From assembly GCA_944337235.1 (NCBI GenBank), contig CALVLK010000008.1, positions 1 to 52,485 of the forward strand: DNA of 52,485 nt, written 5' to 3'. Origin of the DNA: an uncultured Clostridia bacterium (lineage in GTDB: Bacteria > Bacillota > Clostridia > Christensenellales > Borkfalkiaceae). The position numbers and the translations under genes were made by a program. This document shows positions 34,317-42,240 of the stretch, in pieces (within the stretch, counting starts at the first letter, position 1; each line of letters begins with the position of its first letter). The notes below the pieces were generated by a model. It was not told the origin of the DNA. It was given only the letters and a program-made list of their open reading frames with translations, and made no database searches.

Positions 34317-37300
34317 TTATGCCGCCTGCCCTGCTGTCGAAGTCGTCTCTGCCGTCACGGTCACGGACTGAGGACCTGCGGCCGTCGACGTGACCACGAT
34401 GGTATAGACCGTATCGCCGACGGTGAGCGTAAAGGTACCTGCCGCCGTCATGACGACCGTGCCCTCTGTACTCGTTTCAAAGTTCCAGACCTCCGTTTCA
34501 GTGCCGTCCTCTGCAACGGTGTTCAATTCGTACAGCCACAGCACGTTGCCTGCCGTATCGTAGAATACCGTAACAGAATAGCCGTCCGTCGTCAGCGTTG
34601 TCATCTGCGCAAAGACGAGCCGGTCTGCCTGCTCCGCACCGGGCGTGAAGTAGAAGAGCAGATACTGCGTGCCGTATCTCAGCATCAGCACATAACTGTC
34701 AGGCGCCGCCTCAAGGAGCACGACGAGATCGAGCAGCTCCGTGCCGGAAGTGAAGGAATACGTCGCATAGGCATAGGTGTAATAGCTGCCCTCTTCGTCG
34801 ATCGCATAGTAGACGGTCGTAAGACCATAGGATGCCGAAGCCAGCGCATACCTTGCGATGGTGAAACCCGTCACAACGCCGTTTTCCCCATAGGTGAATG
34901 TCACCTCGTACATGGCATCTGCGGAGACGAGGTTGTACACGCCGTCCTCCTCGCTGAATGTGATCAAACTGATCGCCGATTCACCGTAATAGAGGCCAAG
35001 ACGCCTGATGCTCATGGCGGGAACGTCCTCCTCATCGTACAGCGTGCTTACCACAAGTTGATACGCAACGATGGAGTACTCTCCGTTTGTCACCGTCGTC
35101 ACCAGATAGCGCGTGTAATCGATCATTGCGCCGATAGAAGGATTGTAGAGCACCTGGATGTCATACGAATAGCCGTCGGTATGTGCAAACGAAGCATTGA
35201 ACACAAAGAACTGCCAGATGAGGACCGTCGTCGTGCCTGCCGTTGCCGGCTGCTCGTCGAAGGTGACAAGATCTTCGCCCACATACAGGCTGCCCGCAAG
35301 GGTGTAGTAATAGCCGTCATCACTCACATCGTAGTATACCGTAATGACGATAAACTCTTCCTCCGTCTCCCCTGCAATCATGATCGAGATCGCTGTCGTC
35401 ATGACCGTATAGCTGTTGTTCTCTTCGTCCACGGTTGCATAGTAGCGTGTGCCGTCGGAGAGCGAGAAGACAATGGAAAGTTCGCCGTCCTCTCTCGTCA
35501 TGGAGATGGCAACCACCTCCGTCACGAGCGAGCCGTCAGACACATAGATGAATGCGCCGTACGTTGTGTCGGCCGTGACATCGGAACGGAAGAAGAGGAA
35601 CCCGTCGTTCGCCGTAGAAAGATAGGTGTCGGCCAGCGTGTATGCCTTACCGTCCACCGTGATGATGCCGTTCTGATAGGTCCCGGTCATTGCGGTGAAA
35701 TAGTAATCGTTGTCTGTCGCGCTGTCGCGCACATACAGCGTGACCGTACCGTTTTCGATGGTATAGTAACCGCCCATCGTGGCCTCTGCTTCGGTATCTG
35801 CGCCCGAGAACGAGGTCTGAAGGTACAGATAGCTGTTGTCATCCGCCACATAGAAACCGAGATAGTCTCCATTGTCGATATACGTTGCAACGCCCGTTTC
35901 GCCGTTGATACGGTACACACCCGCAAGCACGCCGCTGCAGCTCATATAGACGACGCCGTCGGCAAGCCTGGTGTAGTTGCCCTCGTACACGAAGCCGCGC
36001 TCATCGATATAGGTGAGCATGCCGAAGCCGTCGAGCAGGAAGAACTCCCATGCCGAGCTGAGGAAGATCCCTGCGCCCTCGTCGTCGAAGGAGAACACGC
36101 TGTAGTCGCCGAGCACACCGAGCACGATGTGATAGGAGGCCCCGCCATAGGTGATGACAAGCTCTGCGTTTGCTTCGTCGGCGATGGTGTAGGTGCCGCT
36201 GAGCTCGGTTTCATCCTCGCCGATCTGATAGGTGAAGTTGCCGTAGCCGTCCAGCGTAATGAGCATGCCGCCCACCATGACGTTGTTTTCCAGCAGCAGA
36301 TAGCTGCCGTCGAATCCGTCGCGCACGGTGAAGGTGTCGCCCGTCAGGTCGATGGTGATGATTTGGGAGAGCGCACCCGCTTCGTCAAAGACGCGCAGAT
36401 ACAACACATTCCCGACGACACTGTACTGCCCTGCATAGGTGTTCCCCGCAAGATCGGTATAGGTTGCCTCGGAGGCAAAGCCGTCCAGCATGAGTACGCC
36501 GTAGTCCGTGGCGATGAGCGTTCCCGCGATGTCTTCGTTATAACGGACAAACACAGAAGTGTTCGACATGGTGAGCAGCAAGAAGTTAAACTGCGTGCCG
36601 TTCTCGCCCACAAAGGTGTAGAGGTAGCTGCCGTCTGCCTGTGCGGTATAGGTGTACGTTCCGTTCTCCTCGGTCTCGCCGTTGGTGTAGACTGCGCCGC
36701 CCTTGCCGTCGATGAAGAGCGTGACCTCGTCGCTGATCTCCCAATCGTCCCCTCTGAGATAGTAGGTCTCGCTGGGCATATCGAGCACGGTGAAGGTAAG
36801 CGTCTCGTCATCGAGCTCAAGATACAGGTAGACATATGCGCTGTTCGCCACATATCTCAGATATGCGCTCGTCTCGGAGAGGTAAGTCAACGAGCCTTCG
36901 TACACGTTGCCAGCTGCGTCGGTATACGTTGCAACGCCCGTGATGTCGAACACGACAAGCGTTGCCCCGTCCTCTGCGGTATAGGTGCTAAGATAGCTCT
37001 CTTCCTCCTCGCCCGTGCCGACAGAGGCGTAATAGTAGACGTCGTAGATATAGTTTTCGGTATCGAGTGCGATCTGCATGACGGCGGGCAGCATCGATTC
37101 GTACGCTTCCATGCCATCTGCAAGCGTGTTCGTGAAGGTCCAGAGCCCCGTCTCGCTGTCGTAAGCTCCGGTACCCGTACCGATGATATACGCCTCGCCG
37201 GTCGTCGAGTTGGCATAGATATACTGCGCAGTATTGTCGCCGTCCCTATTGAAGACGAGGATGGGATAATACAGATTGAGCTCGCCCGAAGAATCCTGAT

Positions 37301-39128
37301 CGAAACGAAGGAATTCCCCATAGCTGTAGGGCAGGCTCACCGCATTCGACGACGCGCCGGCATCGGACACAGAGATCATGACCTTGATCTGACCCGCAAA
37401 GTCGATGATATACGCGCTGTACGCCCTGGACTGCGTGATCGTGAACTGCCCCCTGATCTCCGTGGTGCCCTGCTGATAGATGCCCTCCATACCATAGCCG
37501 TCCAGCGTAAGATAGGTCTGATCGCTGGGATTGCCGATCGTGAAAGTCAAATCCAGCGCACTGTAATAGGGCACGAAGCCGTACCCGCCGCTCGTGAACG
37601 AGATGAGACGCGCACGGAATACCTCGGTCCTGACGCCCGCGCTGGTATAGCCGTAGACGCTGACGACATCGTAGCTGTCATCTTCGATAAACTCATAATA
37701 AAAATTATAAGATGAGCCGCTCGTCGTATAGGCCACATTGCCGTAACCGTCGAATACCAGCGATTCGCTGCTCGACAGCGAATAGCTGCCCGTGTTCGTC
37801 GCACTCGGCATAGCCCGCACAACGGTACCGATGTCAGCCTCTGTACCGCGGCGGACATAGGCGTCGAACTCTTCCCCGGTGGAGTTGTTGGTCACGATGG
37901 TGAAACGGAAGGTGAATCCGTTGCCTGCCGCATCGCCCGAGGTGATGAGGAAGAGATACATGCCCTCTTCGTCGGCGGGGAGAATGGAGCCGCTGTAAGA
38001 GAAGGAAGCGCCCGTCTCGTCGGTGTAGGCCCATACGGCGTTCACGCCGCCCGTGACGGTGATGGTATTTGTGCTGTCGAGCTGGCGCTCATAGCTGTCG
38101 AAAAACTGATAGGTCCCCTCGGCAAGAGAGCCGAAGTATGCAAAGTAGTAGCCGCCGACGCCCATCTCACCCGTGAGAAGTTCGCCGTTGCCGAGCGTGA
38201 ACGAGAAGGTCGTAACGCCGTCCTCGCCCGTGGTATAGCTGCCCGTGAAGTCCCTGCCGCCGCGCACCAGGGTCGCCACGCCCTCTTCGCCGAGGTAGAT
38301 GACGTCTTCCCCGCCGAACGCGTTGATATAGCCTCTGCTCCAGACGGCATACAGCTGCCCGTTCGCCGTGAGCGTGTAGCTGTCGCCGGGGCGGTACTGC
38401 ACTTCGCCGTCCGCACTCGTGGACCAGCCCGCAAAGCGGTATCCGCTGAGCGTATAGCCGCACTCGGCAAGCGTAAAGCTCTGCCCGTAGACCCCGTTGA
38501 GCTCCTCGTCCATGGTGCCCTCTGCAACGGTACCCTGAGGCGCATTTGCGTTATAGACGACGGTGTAAGCCGCGCGGTCATAATAGACGGCAAAGACGTT
38601 GTTTGCCGCATTCGAAGAGATGGCGACCTGCCCGTTCGTGACGGAGGTGCTCATCTCCGTATTCAGAATGAAGCCGCTGATCTCGGGCACGGTGACGTTG
38701 CTGCCGACCTCTGCCGTACCGGTACGGGTGGCCTCCTCGTCCTCTTCATATCCGTCCTGCGTGAGGTTCTGCAGGTAGATCTCGATTGTATAGGACGCGG
38801 TAGGCGTGACAGGCTCCTCTTCCTGTGCAGTCCAACCGGCATAATAGGTTCTGTCTTCGGCGGGCATCTCGGTGGGAAGTTCCTGTCTTGTGCCCGTTCC
38901 GTCTGCAGTCAGGTACCAGCCGTTGAAGGTATAGTTCTCCCGCGTGGGATCGGCGGGATACTCGATGGCGGTGCCTTCCGCTGCACTTTCCGTGAAATAC
39001 ACGCTGTCGCCGTCCATCAGAGTCAGCGTATACGTCTCTGTTTGGGTGCAGGCTGCAAAGCCGAGCGCCGCAAGCAGAAGCAGCAATGCCGACAGTACGG
39101 ACAAAAAGCTCTTTCGTGCTCTGTGCAT
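34317..39128 (-). CDS. Giant surface lipoprotein with InlB-type and tandem beta-repeat domains
   Basis: A 1603-residue exported protein. The N-terminus MHRARKSFLSVLSALLL...LGFAAC is a lipoprotein signal with the acylated Cys near residue 27. Two InlB B-repeat/Listeria-Bacteroides-type domains follow (about residues 32-98 and 186-262, each ending in the GW...Y.W pattern: FNGWYLTADG and FAGWSTSADG). The remainder is built of many imperfect beta-rich units whose recurring core is (L/F/I)DG(Y/F)G, then T/AYxD..G..Y.G.Y, then a hydrophobic strand. It is rich in Thr, Ser, Tyr, Gly, Asp and Glu with very few Cys, and has no LPXTG or other C-terminal anchor. It is probably an adhesin or glycan/protein-binding scaffold; no enzymatic motif was seen. 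AGGAGG precedes the ATG. Confidence 0.88.
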   Translation of the reverse strand: MHRARKSFLSVLSALLLLLAALGFAACTQTETYTLTLMDGDSVYFTESAAEGTAIEYPADPTRENYTFNGWYLTADGTGTRQELPTEMPAEDRTYYAGWTAQEEEPVTPTASYTIEIYLQNLTQDGYEEDEEATRTGTAEVGSNVTVPEISGFILNTEMSTSVTNGQVAISSNAANNVFAVYYDRAAYTVVYNANAPQGTVAEGTMDEELNGVYGQSFTLAECGYTLSGYRFAGWSTSADGEVQYRPGDSYTLTANGQLYAVWSRGYINAFGGEDVIYLGEEGVATLVRGGRDFTGSYTTGEDGVTTFSFTLGNGELLTGEMGVGGYYFAYFGSLAEGTYQFFDSYERQLDSTNTITVTGGVNAVWAYTDETGASFSYSGSILPADEEGMYLFLITSGDAAGNGFTFRFTIVTNNSTGEEFDAYVRRGTEADIGTVVRAMPSATNTGSYSLSSSESLVFDGYGNVAYTTSGSSYNFYYEFIEDDSYDVVSVYGYTSAGVRTEVFRARLISFTSGGYGFVPYYSALDLTFTIGNPSDQTYLTLDGYGMEGIYQQGTTEIRGQFTITQSRAYSAYIIDFAGQIKVMISVSDAGASSNAVSLPYSYGEFLRFDQDSSGELNLYYPILVFNRDGDNTAQYIYANSTTGEAYIIGTGTGAYDSETGLWTFTNTLADGMEAYESMLPAVMQIALDTENYIYDVYYYASVGTGEEEESYLSTYTAEDGATLVVFDITGVATYTDAAGNVYEGSLTYLSETSAYLRYVANSAYVYLYLELDDETLTFTVLDMPSETYYLRGDDWEISDEVTLFIDGKGGAVYTNGETEENGTYTYTAQADGSYLYTFVGENGTQFNFLLLTMSNTSVFVRYNEDIAGTLIATDYGVLMLDGFASEATYTDLAGNTYAGQYSVVGNVLYLRVFDEAGALSQIITIDLTGDTFTVRDGFDGSYLLLENNVMVGGMLITLDGYGNFTYQIGEDETELSGTYTIADEANAELVITYGGASYHIVLGVLGDYSVFSFDDEGAGIFLSSAWEFFLLDGFGMLTYIDERGFVYEGNYTRLADGVVYMSCSGVLAGVYRINGETGVATYIDNGDYLGFYVADDNSYLYLQTSFSGADTEAEATMGGYYTIENGTVTLYVRDSATDNDYYFTAMTGTYQNGIITVDGKAYTLADTYLSTANDGFLFFRSDVTADTTYGAFIYVSDGSLVTEVVAISMTREDGELSIVFSLSDGTRYYATVDEENNSYTVMTTAISIMIAGETEEEFIVITVYYDVSDDGYYYTLAGSLYVGEDLVTFDEQPATAGTTTVLIWQFFVFNASFAHTDGYSYDIQVLYNPSIGAMIDYTRYLVTTVTNGEYSIVAYQLVVSTLYDEEDVPAMSIRRLGLYYGESAISLITFSEEDGVYNLVSADAMYEVTFTYGENGVVTGFTIARYALASASYGLTTVYYAIDEEGSYYTYAYATYSFTSGTELLDLVVLLEAAPDSYVLMLRYGTQYLLFYFTPGAEQADRLVFAQMTTLTTDGYSVTVFYDTAGNVLWLYELNTVAEDGTETEVWNFETSTEGTVVMTAAGTFTLTVGDTVYTIVVTSTAAGPQSVTVTAETTSTAGQAA

Positions 39129-39160
39129 AATAAGCCTCCTAAGTTACATTATTGGAGTTT

Positions 39161-39189
39161 ATTTTATCACCGCCCACCTTTTGAGTCAA
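39161..39189 (-). promoter_or_regulatory. Promoter of the giant lipoprotein gene
   Basis: On the minus strand, TTGACT (39189-39184), a 17-bp spacer and TAAAAT (39166-39161). Confidence 0.8.
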
Positions 39190-39231
39190 GTTTTTAAGCG
39201 ATCATTTCCTGTTTTTAAGCGTTCATTTCTT
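39190..39231 (-). promoter_or_regulatory. Two 21-bp tandem repeats abutting the -35 box (operator-like)
   Basis: Units 39190-39210 and 39211-39231 agree at 19 of 21 positions (plus-strand core TTTTTAAGCG, then A or T, TCATTTC). They lie immediately upstream of the lipoprotein -35 box, and a 21-bp period places two sites on the same DNA face, the geometry used by dimeric activators. Confidence 0.6.
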
Positions 39232-39290
39232 AAATTTTCACACCGCCATCAACTTTTTTGCCCGCAGGAATGCATATATTCCCAAATTAT

Positions 39291-39327
39291 GCAAAGAGCG
39301 CCTCCCGCAGCTGGAAGCGCTCTTTGC
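39291..39327 (-). terminator. Terminator-like hairpin after the flavoprotein gene
   Basis: Arms GCAAAGAGCGC and GCGCTCTTTGC (11 bp, perfect) around a 15-base loop; the minus-strand tail is ATAATTT. Confidence 0.7.
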
Positions 39328-39340
39328 AAACGATGATATT

Positions 39341-40204
39341 TTATTCTGTCTTGCCCAAGAGGTAGTCGCGGGCAGAGAAGGCGGCAACAAGCCCCTCGCC
39401 CGCCGCCTTGATATATTGGTAGGGCCGCCCCGTCACATCGCCCGCGGCAAACAGCCCGCGGATGTTCGTGCGCATGGCACGGTCGACCCTGACATGGGCG
39501 CCCTCCGTCTCCAGCCCGCCCACCAGCGCGGCGGGCGGGCTGGAATGTTTAAGAAAGAACACCCCGTCGACGAGCAGCTCCCCTTCGTTCAGGCGCAGCC
39601 GCTCCACGCGCATGCCGCCCTCGACGGCACGCGGCATGCCCTGCATGATACGGATGTTCGGCGCACGGAATGCGGGGTCGCGGTACAGGCAGAAGGCGTA
39701 CACCTCGGCGGCATAGCCCGCCAGAAATTCGACTTCCTCGGCAAACTCTGCCGAGGAGATGACGACGGCGATGCGCCTGCCGCGGTACAGCGCGCCGTCG
39801 CACACGGCGCAGTAGCTCACGCCCCTGCCGAAAAATTCGCGCTCGCCCGTCATCGATCCGCCGCTCTCCACCCCCGTCGCCAGAATGACGGCGCGGGCGG
39901 CGTACATGGTCTGATTTTCGCTGAGCACGAAGTGCTCTTCCAGGCGGTAGACCGCGTCGATACGCGCCGGCGTGAGCACGATCCCCTCGCGCGCGCTCTG
40001 GGCAGAGAGCAGCGCGGCAAGCCCCTTCCCGTCCCCCGAATAGGAGGGAAAGTTACGCACATGTTCTGCCGCAGCGAGTTTTTCGCCAAAGCCCGGCTGC
40101 CCCAGCCACAGGGCGTTCAGGCGAAAGTTGTGTAAGGTAAGCGCCGCGGTGTACCCCGCGATCCCGCCGCCGACGACGGCGGCGTCATAGATGATCTGTT
40201 GCAT
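39341..40204 (-). CDS. Thioredoxin reductase-like NAD(P)/FAD-dependent oxidoreductase
   Basis: A 287-residue flavoprotein of the class II pyridine nucleotide-disulfide oxidoreductase type. It has the FAD-binding DAAVVGGGIAGYTAAL at the N-terminus, the ILATGVESGG segment, the redox-active CxxC as YCAVCDGALY, and the C-terminal FAD motif NIRGLFAAGDVTGRPYQY. The NAD(P) domain is shorter and its usual GGGxSA loop is altered (AVVISSAEFAEE), so cofactor use may differ from true TrxB. No thioredoxin gene is adjacent. The ribosome binding site is weak. It lies 38 bases after the YitT-family gene and may be co-transcribed with it. Confidence 0.88.
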   Translation of the reverse strand: MQQIIYDAAVVGGGIAGYTAALTLHNFRLNALWLGQPGFGEKLAAAEHVRNFPSYSGDGKGLAALLSAQSAREGIVLTPARIDAVYRLEEHFVLSENQTMYAARAVILATGVESGGSMTGEREFFGRGVSYCAVCDGALYRGRRIAVVISSAEFAEEVEFLAGYAAEVYAFCLYRDPAFRAPNIRIMQGMPRAVEGGMRVERLRLNEGELLVDGVFFLKHSSPPAALVGGLETEGAHVRVDRAMRTNIRGLFAAGDVTGRPYQYIKAAGEGLVAAFSARDYLLGKTE

Positions 40205-40242
40205 GGTTCAAGTATTCCCCATGGCACGAAAAACTTGTGCCC

Positions 40243-41145
40243 TCACTTTAAGAATTTTCCGTAAACTTCCGACGCCGAAGTAAAGGAGGCGAAGGTATCG
40301 GGATATTGTTTGATGATGCGCTGCACCTCGGCGATCTGCCGCTTGCGCACGATACACACGAGCATCTTGTGTTCCACATGCGAGTACATACCCACAGCGG
40401 GCACCTCGGTGACGCCGTGATGGGTGCGCTGCATGATCTCATGCGCGATCTCTTCGGGATTGTTGGTGATGATCTCGAAGCGGTACGCCGTCTTGAAGCC
40501 CTGCAGAATGAGGTCGCAGATCCAGCTCGTCACGAACAGCGACACGAGCGCGAGCAGCACGGGATCGAGCTTTTCGGTAAAGCTTGCGCCGCGGTTATAC
40601 ACAAAGAACGAGGCAAGCACGACGCAGGCGTCGAAGGCGGAGGTGAGCCAGCTCACGCTGAGGAAGCGGAACTTCTTGTTGACGAGCGAGGCGAGCACCG
40701 TCGTCCCGCCCGACGTGCCGCAGCTGCGGAGCATGATGGCGAGCGCAAGACCCAGAAAGATGCCGCCCGCAATGGCGGCCAGCATGCCGCCCGAGGCGGG
40801 GTGGTATTTTAAGTCGCGCACGACGGGAATGAAGTCGAATACGATCAGCAGCCCCGAAGTGAGCAGCATGGAGAGGGTCGAGATGACCGCCTCGCGCTTG
40901 CCCAGACAGAAAAACGCAATAAAAAAGAGCGGGATGTTCAGCATGAGCAAAAACCAACCGGAGTTCCAGCCAACGGCATATTCGAGCAAAACGGAGATGC
41001 CGTTGATCCCGCCCGGCGCAAAATTGTTGGGCGAGACGAACATGTAGGTTCCGATGGCGCGCACGAGTCCGGACAGAAAAACGGGTAGCACGGCGGCCGA
41101 AAACAACTTTCTTGCTTTTGTCCAGAAGGACAGATTCTCTTTCAT
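40243..41145 (-). CDS. YitT family membrane protein (DUF2179)
   Basis: A 300-residue YitT-type protein. About five hydrophobic segments lie in the first ~200 residues (including the conserved NNFAPGGINGISVLL, and SCGTSGGTTVLASLVNKKF), followed by a cytoplasmic DUF2179 domain of about 80 residues (RFEIITNNPEEIAHEI ... VVRKRQIAEVQRIIKQ-like). The transport role is unproven for the family. I use the ATG at 41145; an in-frame TTG six codons upstream is weaker. A sigma-A promoter lies 42 bases upstream. Confidence 0.9.
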   Translation of the reverse strand: MKENLSFWTKARKLFSAAVLPVFLSGLVRAIGTYMFVSPNNFAPGGINGISVLLEYAVGWNSGWFLLMLNIPLFFIAFFCLGKREAVISTLSMLLTSGLLIVFDFIPVVRDLKYHPASGGMLAAIAGGIFLGLALAIMLRSCGTSGGTTVLASLVNKKFRFLSVSWLTSAFDACVVLASFFVYNRGASFTEKLDPVLLALVSLFVTSWICDLILQGFKTAYRFEIITNNPEEIAHEIMQRTHHGVTEVPAVGMYSHVEHKMLVCIVRKRQIAEVQRIIKQYPDTFASFTSASEVYGKFLK

Positions 41146-41186
41146 GATGCACTCTCTTCGCAAACGATATGATCTGTTGCCGCATT

Positions 41187-41215
41187 ATCATAGCACAAAA
41201 TACAACAAAAGACAA
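41187..41215 (-). promoter_or_regulatory. Promoter of the YitT-family gene
   Basis: On the minus strand, TTGTCT (41215-41210), a 17-bp spacer and TATGAT (41192-41187). Confidence 0.65.
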
Positions 41216-41239
41216 TCCTTTTTTCCATCATTCGTCACA

Positions 41240-42106
41240 TCATTTTCCCTGCGCGGAAGGGCGCGATTTGCCCTGCCCCTGCCCGCGGCACAGCCTGCGG
41301 TATGCCCCCGCCGTCATGCCCATGAATTTTTTATACTCCGCACAGAAATGCTCCGCGCAGGAGTACCCCGTCTCTTCTGCGATGCGCGCGACGGAAACGG
41401 AGCTTTCTGCCAGCAGGACATTCGCCGCACGCATGCGCGCCTCCGTTCTCATCTGCGTGAAGGTCTGCCCGTAATGCGCGCTGAGCACGCGCTGCGTCTG
41501 CCGCTCGCTCAGCCCCGCCGCCGCAGCGAGGGAGGAAAGCGTCACCGTGCGGTATCCGTACAGAAACGCCTCCTCGATTTTGAGATAGAGCGCCCCGCCC
41601 GAAAGCACGCCGCGCCGCTGCGCAATGCCGGACGTTCTTACCCGCGCCGCCCCGATGAGAAGCAGCTGAAAGTAGCAGCGCAAGGCGTCCTCAAAGCCCT
41701 CCCGCACCTGCGCAAGTTCCTTTGCCGTCTGCCGTGCGTAAAGGAGCATATCCTCGTCCGCCCTGCCCAAAAAGAAGGGGCAGGACAGCAATGCGCGCGC
41801 AGCGGAGCGCGCATTGCCTGAAAAGGTCGCATAGACGCAGAGTTCCCGCACAGGATCGGATGGCTCGGAGCGCTGTTCGTGCTCCGCCTCGCCGATGGTC
41901 AGATAGAAATCGCCCGCGCCGACAGGACGGCTGCCCGTGCGAGTGCAGACCTCCCCCCGCCCCGCAAGCACGATATGCAGCTCGAAGCTGTCCGCCGCAT
42001 GGCGGTGCATGGGGATGCTCCCGCGGATATATTCGTCTGAGACGCGCACGGCGCCGATGCGCACGCCGTTCCATACAAACGCGCCTTCGCCCAGTTCGTG
42101 TACCAT
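41240..42106 (-). CDS. AraC family transcriptional regulator
   Basis: A 288-residue regulator. The first half is a cupin-type sensor domain (IPMHRHAADSFELHIVLAGRGEV, GAGDFYLTIGEAEH), the usual sugar-binding arm-and-jelly-roll. The C-terminal ~100 residues form the double helix-turn-helix AraC domain (VTLSSLAAAAGLSERQTQRVLSAHYG; VSVARIAEETGYSCAEHFCAEYKKF; GMTAGAYR). It is divergent from the alpha-L-fucosidase gene and very likely controls it. The ATG at 42106 lies where transcription should begin, with no ribosome binding site, so the mRNA may be leaderless; an ATG at 42187 would place the promoter inside the gene. Confidence 0.88.
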   Translation of the reverse strand: MVHELGEGAFVWNGVRIGAVRVSDEYIRGSIPMHRHAADSFELHIVLAGRGEVCTRTGSRPVGAGDFYLTIGEAEHEQRSEPSDPVRELCVYATFSGNARSAARALLSCPFFLGRADEDMLLYARQTAKELAQVREGFEDALRCYFQLLLIGAARVRTSGIAQRRGVLSGGALYLKIEEAFLYGYRTVTLSSLAAAAGLSERQTQRVLSAHYGQTFTQMRTEARMRAANVLLAESSVSVARIAEETGYSCAEHFCAEYKKFMGMTAGAYRRLCRGQGQGKSRPSAQGK

Positions 42107-42112
42107 AGCCAA

Positions 42113-42141
42113 AGCATAACACGTTTTTCCGCCGCTGTCAA
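42113..42141 (-). promoter_or_regulatory. Promoter of the AraC-family regulator
   Basis: On the minus strand, TTGACA (42141-42136), a 17-bp spacer and TATGCT (42118-42113). Six bases separate the -10 box from the ATG. Confidence 0.75.
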
Positions 42142-42167
42142 GAATTGCGCTGAGACGACATGAAAAT

Positions 42168-42218
42168 CGCATCCTGTCATAAAACATACTACCGCATTCT
42201 GCGTCCCTCTGATATAAT
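42168..42218 (+). promoter_or_regulatory. Fucosidase promoter with paired direct repeats
   Basis: TATAAT at 42213-42218 is a perfect -10, but no good -35 is seen at 42190-42195, as expected for an activator-dependent promoter. Direct repeats CGCATCCTG (42168-42176) and CGCATTCTG (42193-42201) are 25 bases apart and could be AraC-family half-sites. Confidence 0.5.
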
Positions 42219-42240
42219 ATAGCAAAAAAGGAGCATGGCA

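Noticed and set aside
35058-37715. 885-codon open frame antisense to the giant lipoprotein gene
   Set aside because: It is the mirror of a repetitive GC-rich coding sequence; no ribosome binding site, promoter or recognizable domain, and the minus-strand frame has signal peptide and repeats.
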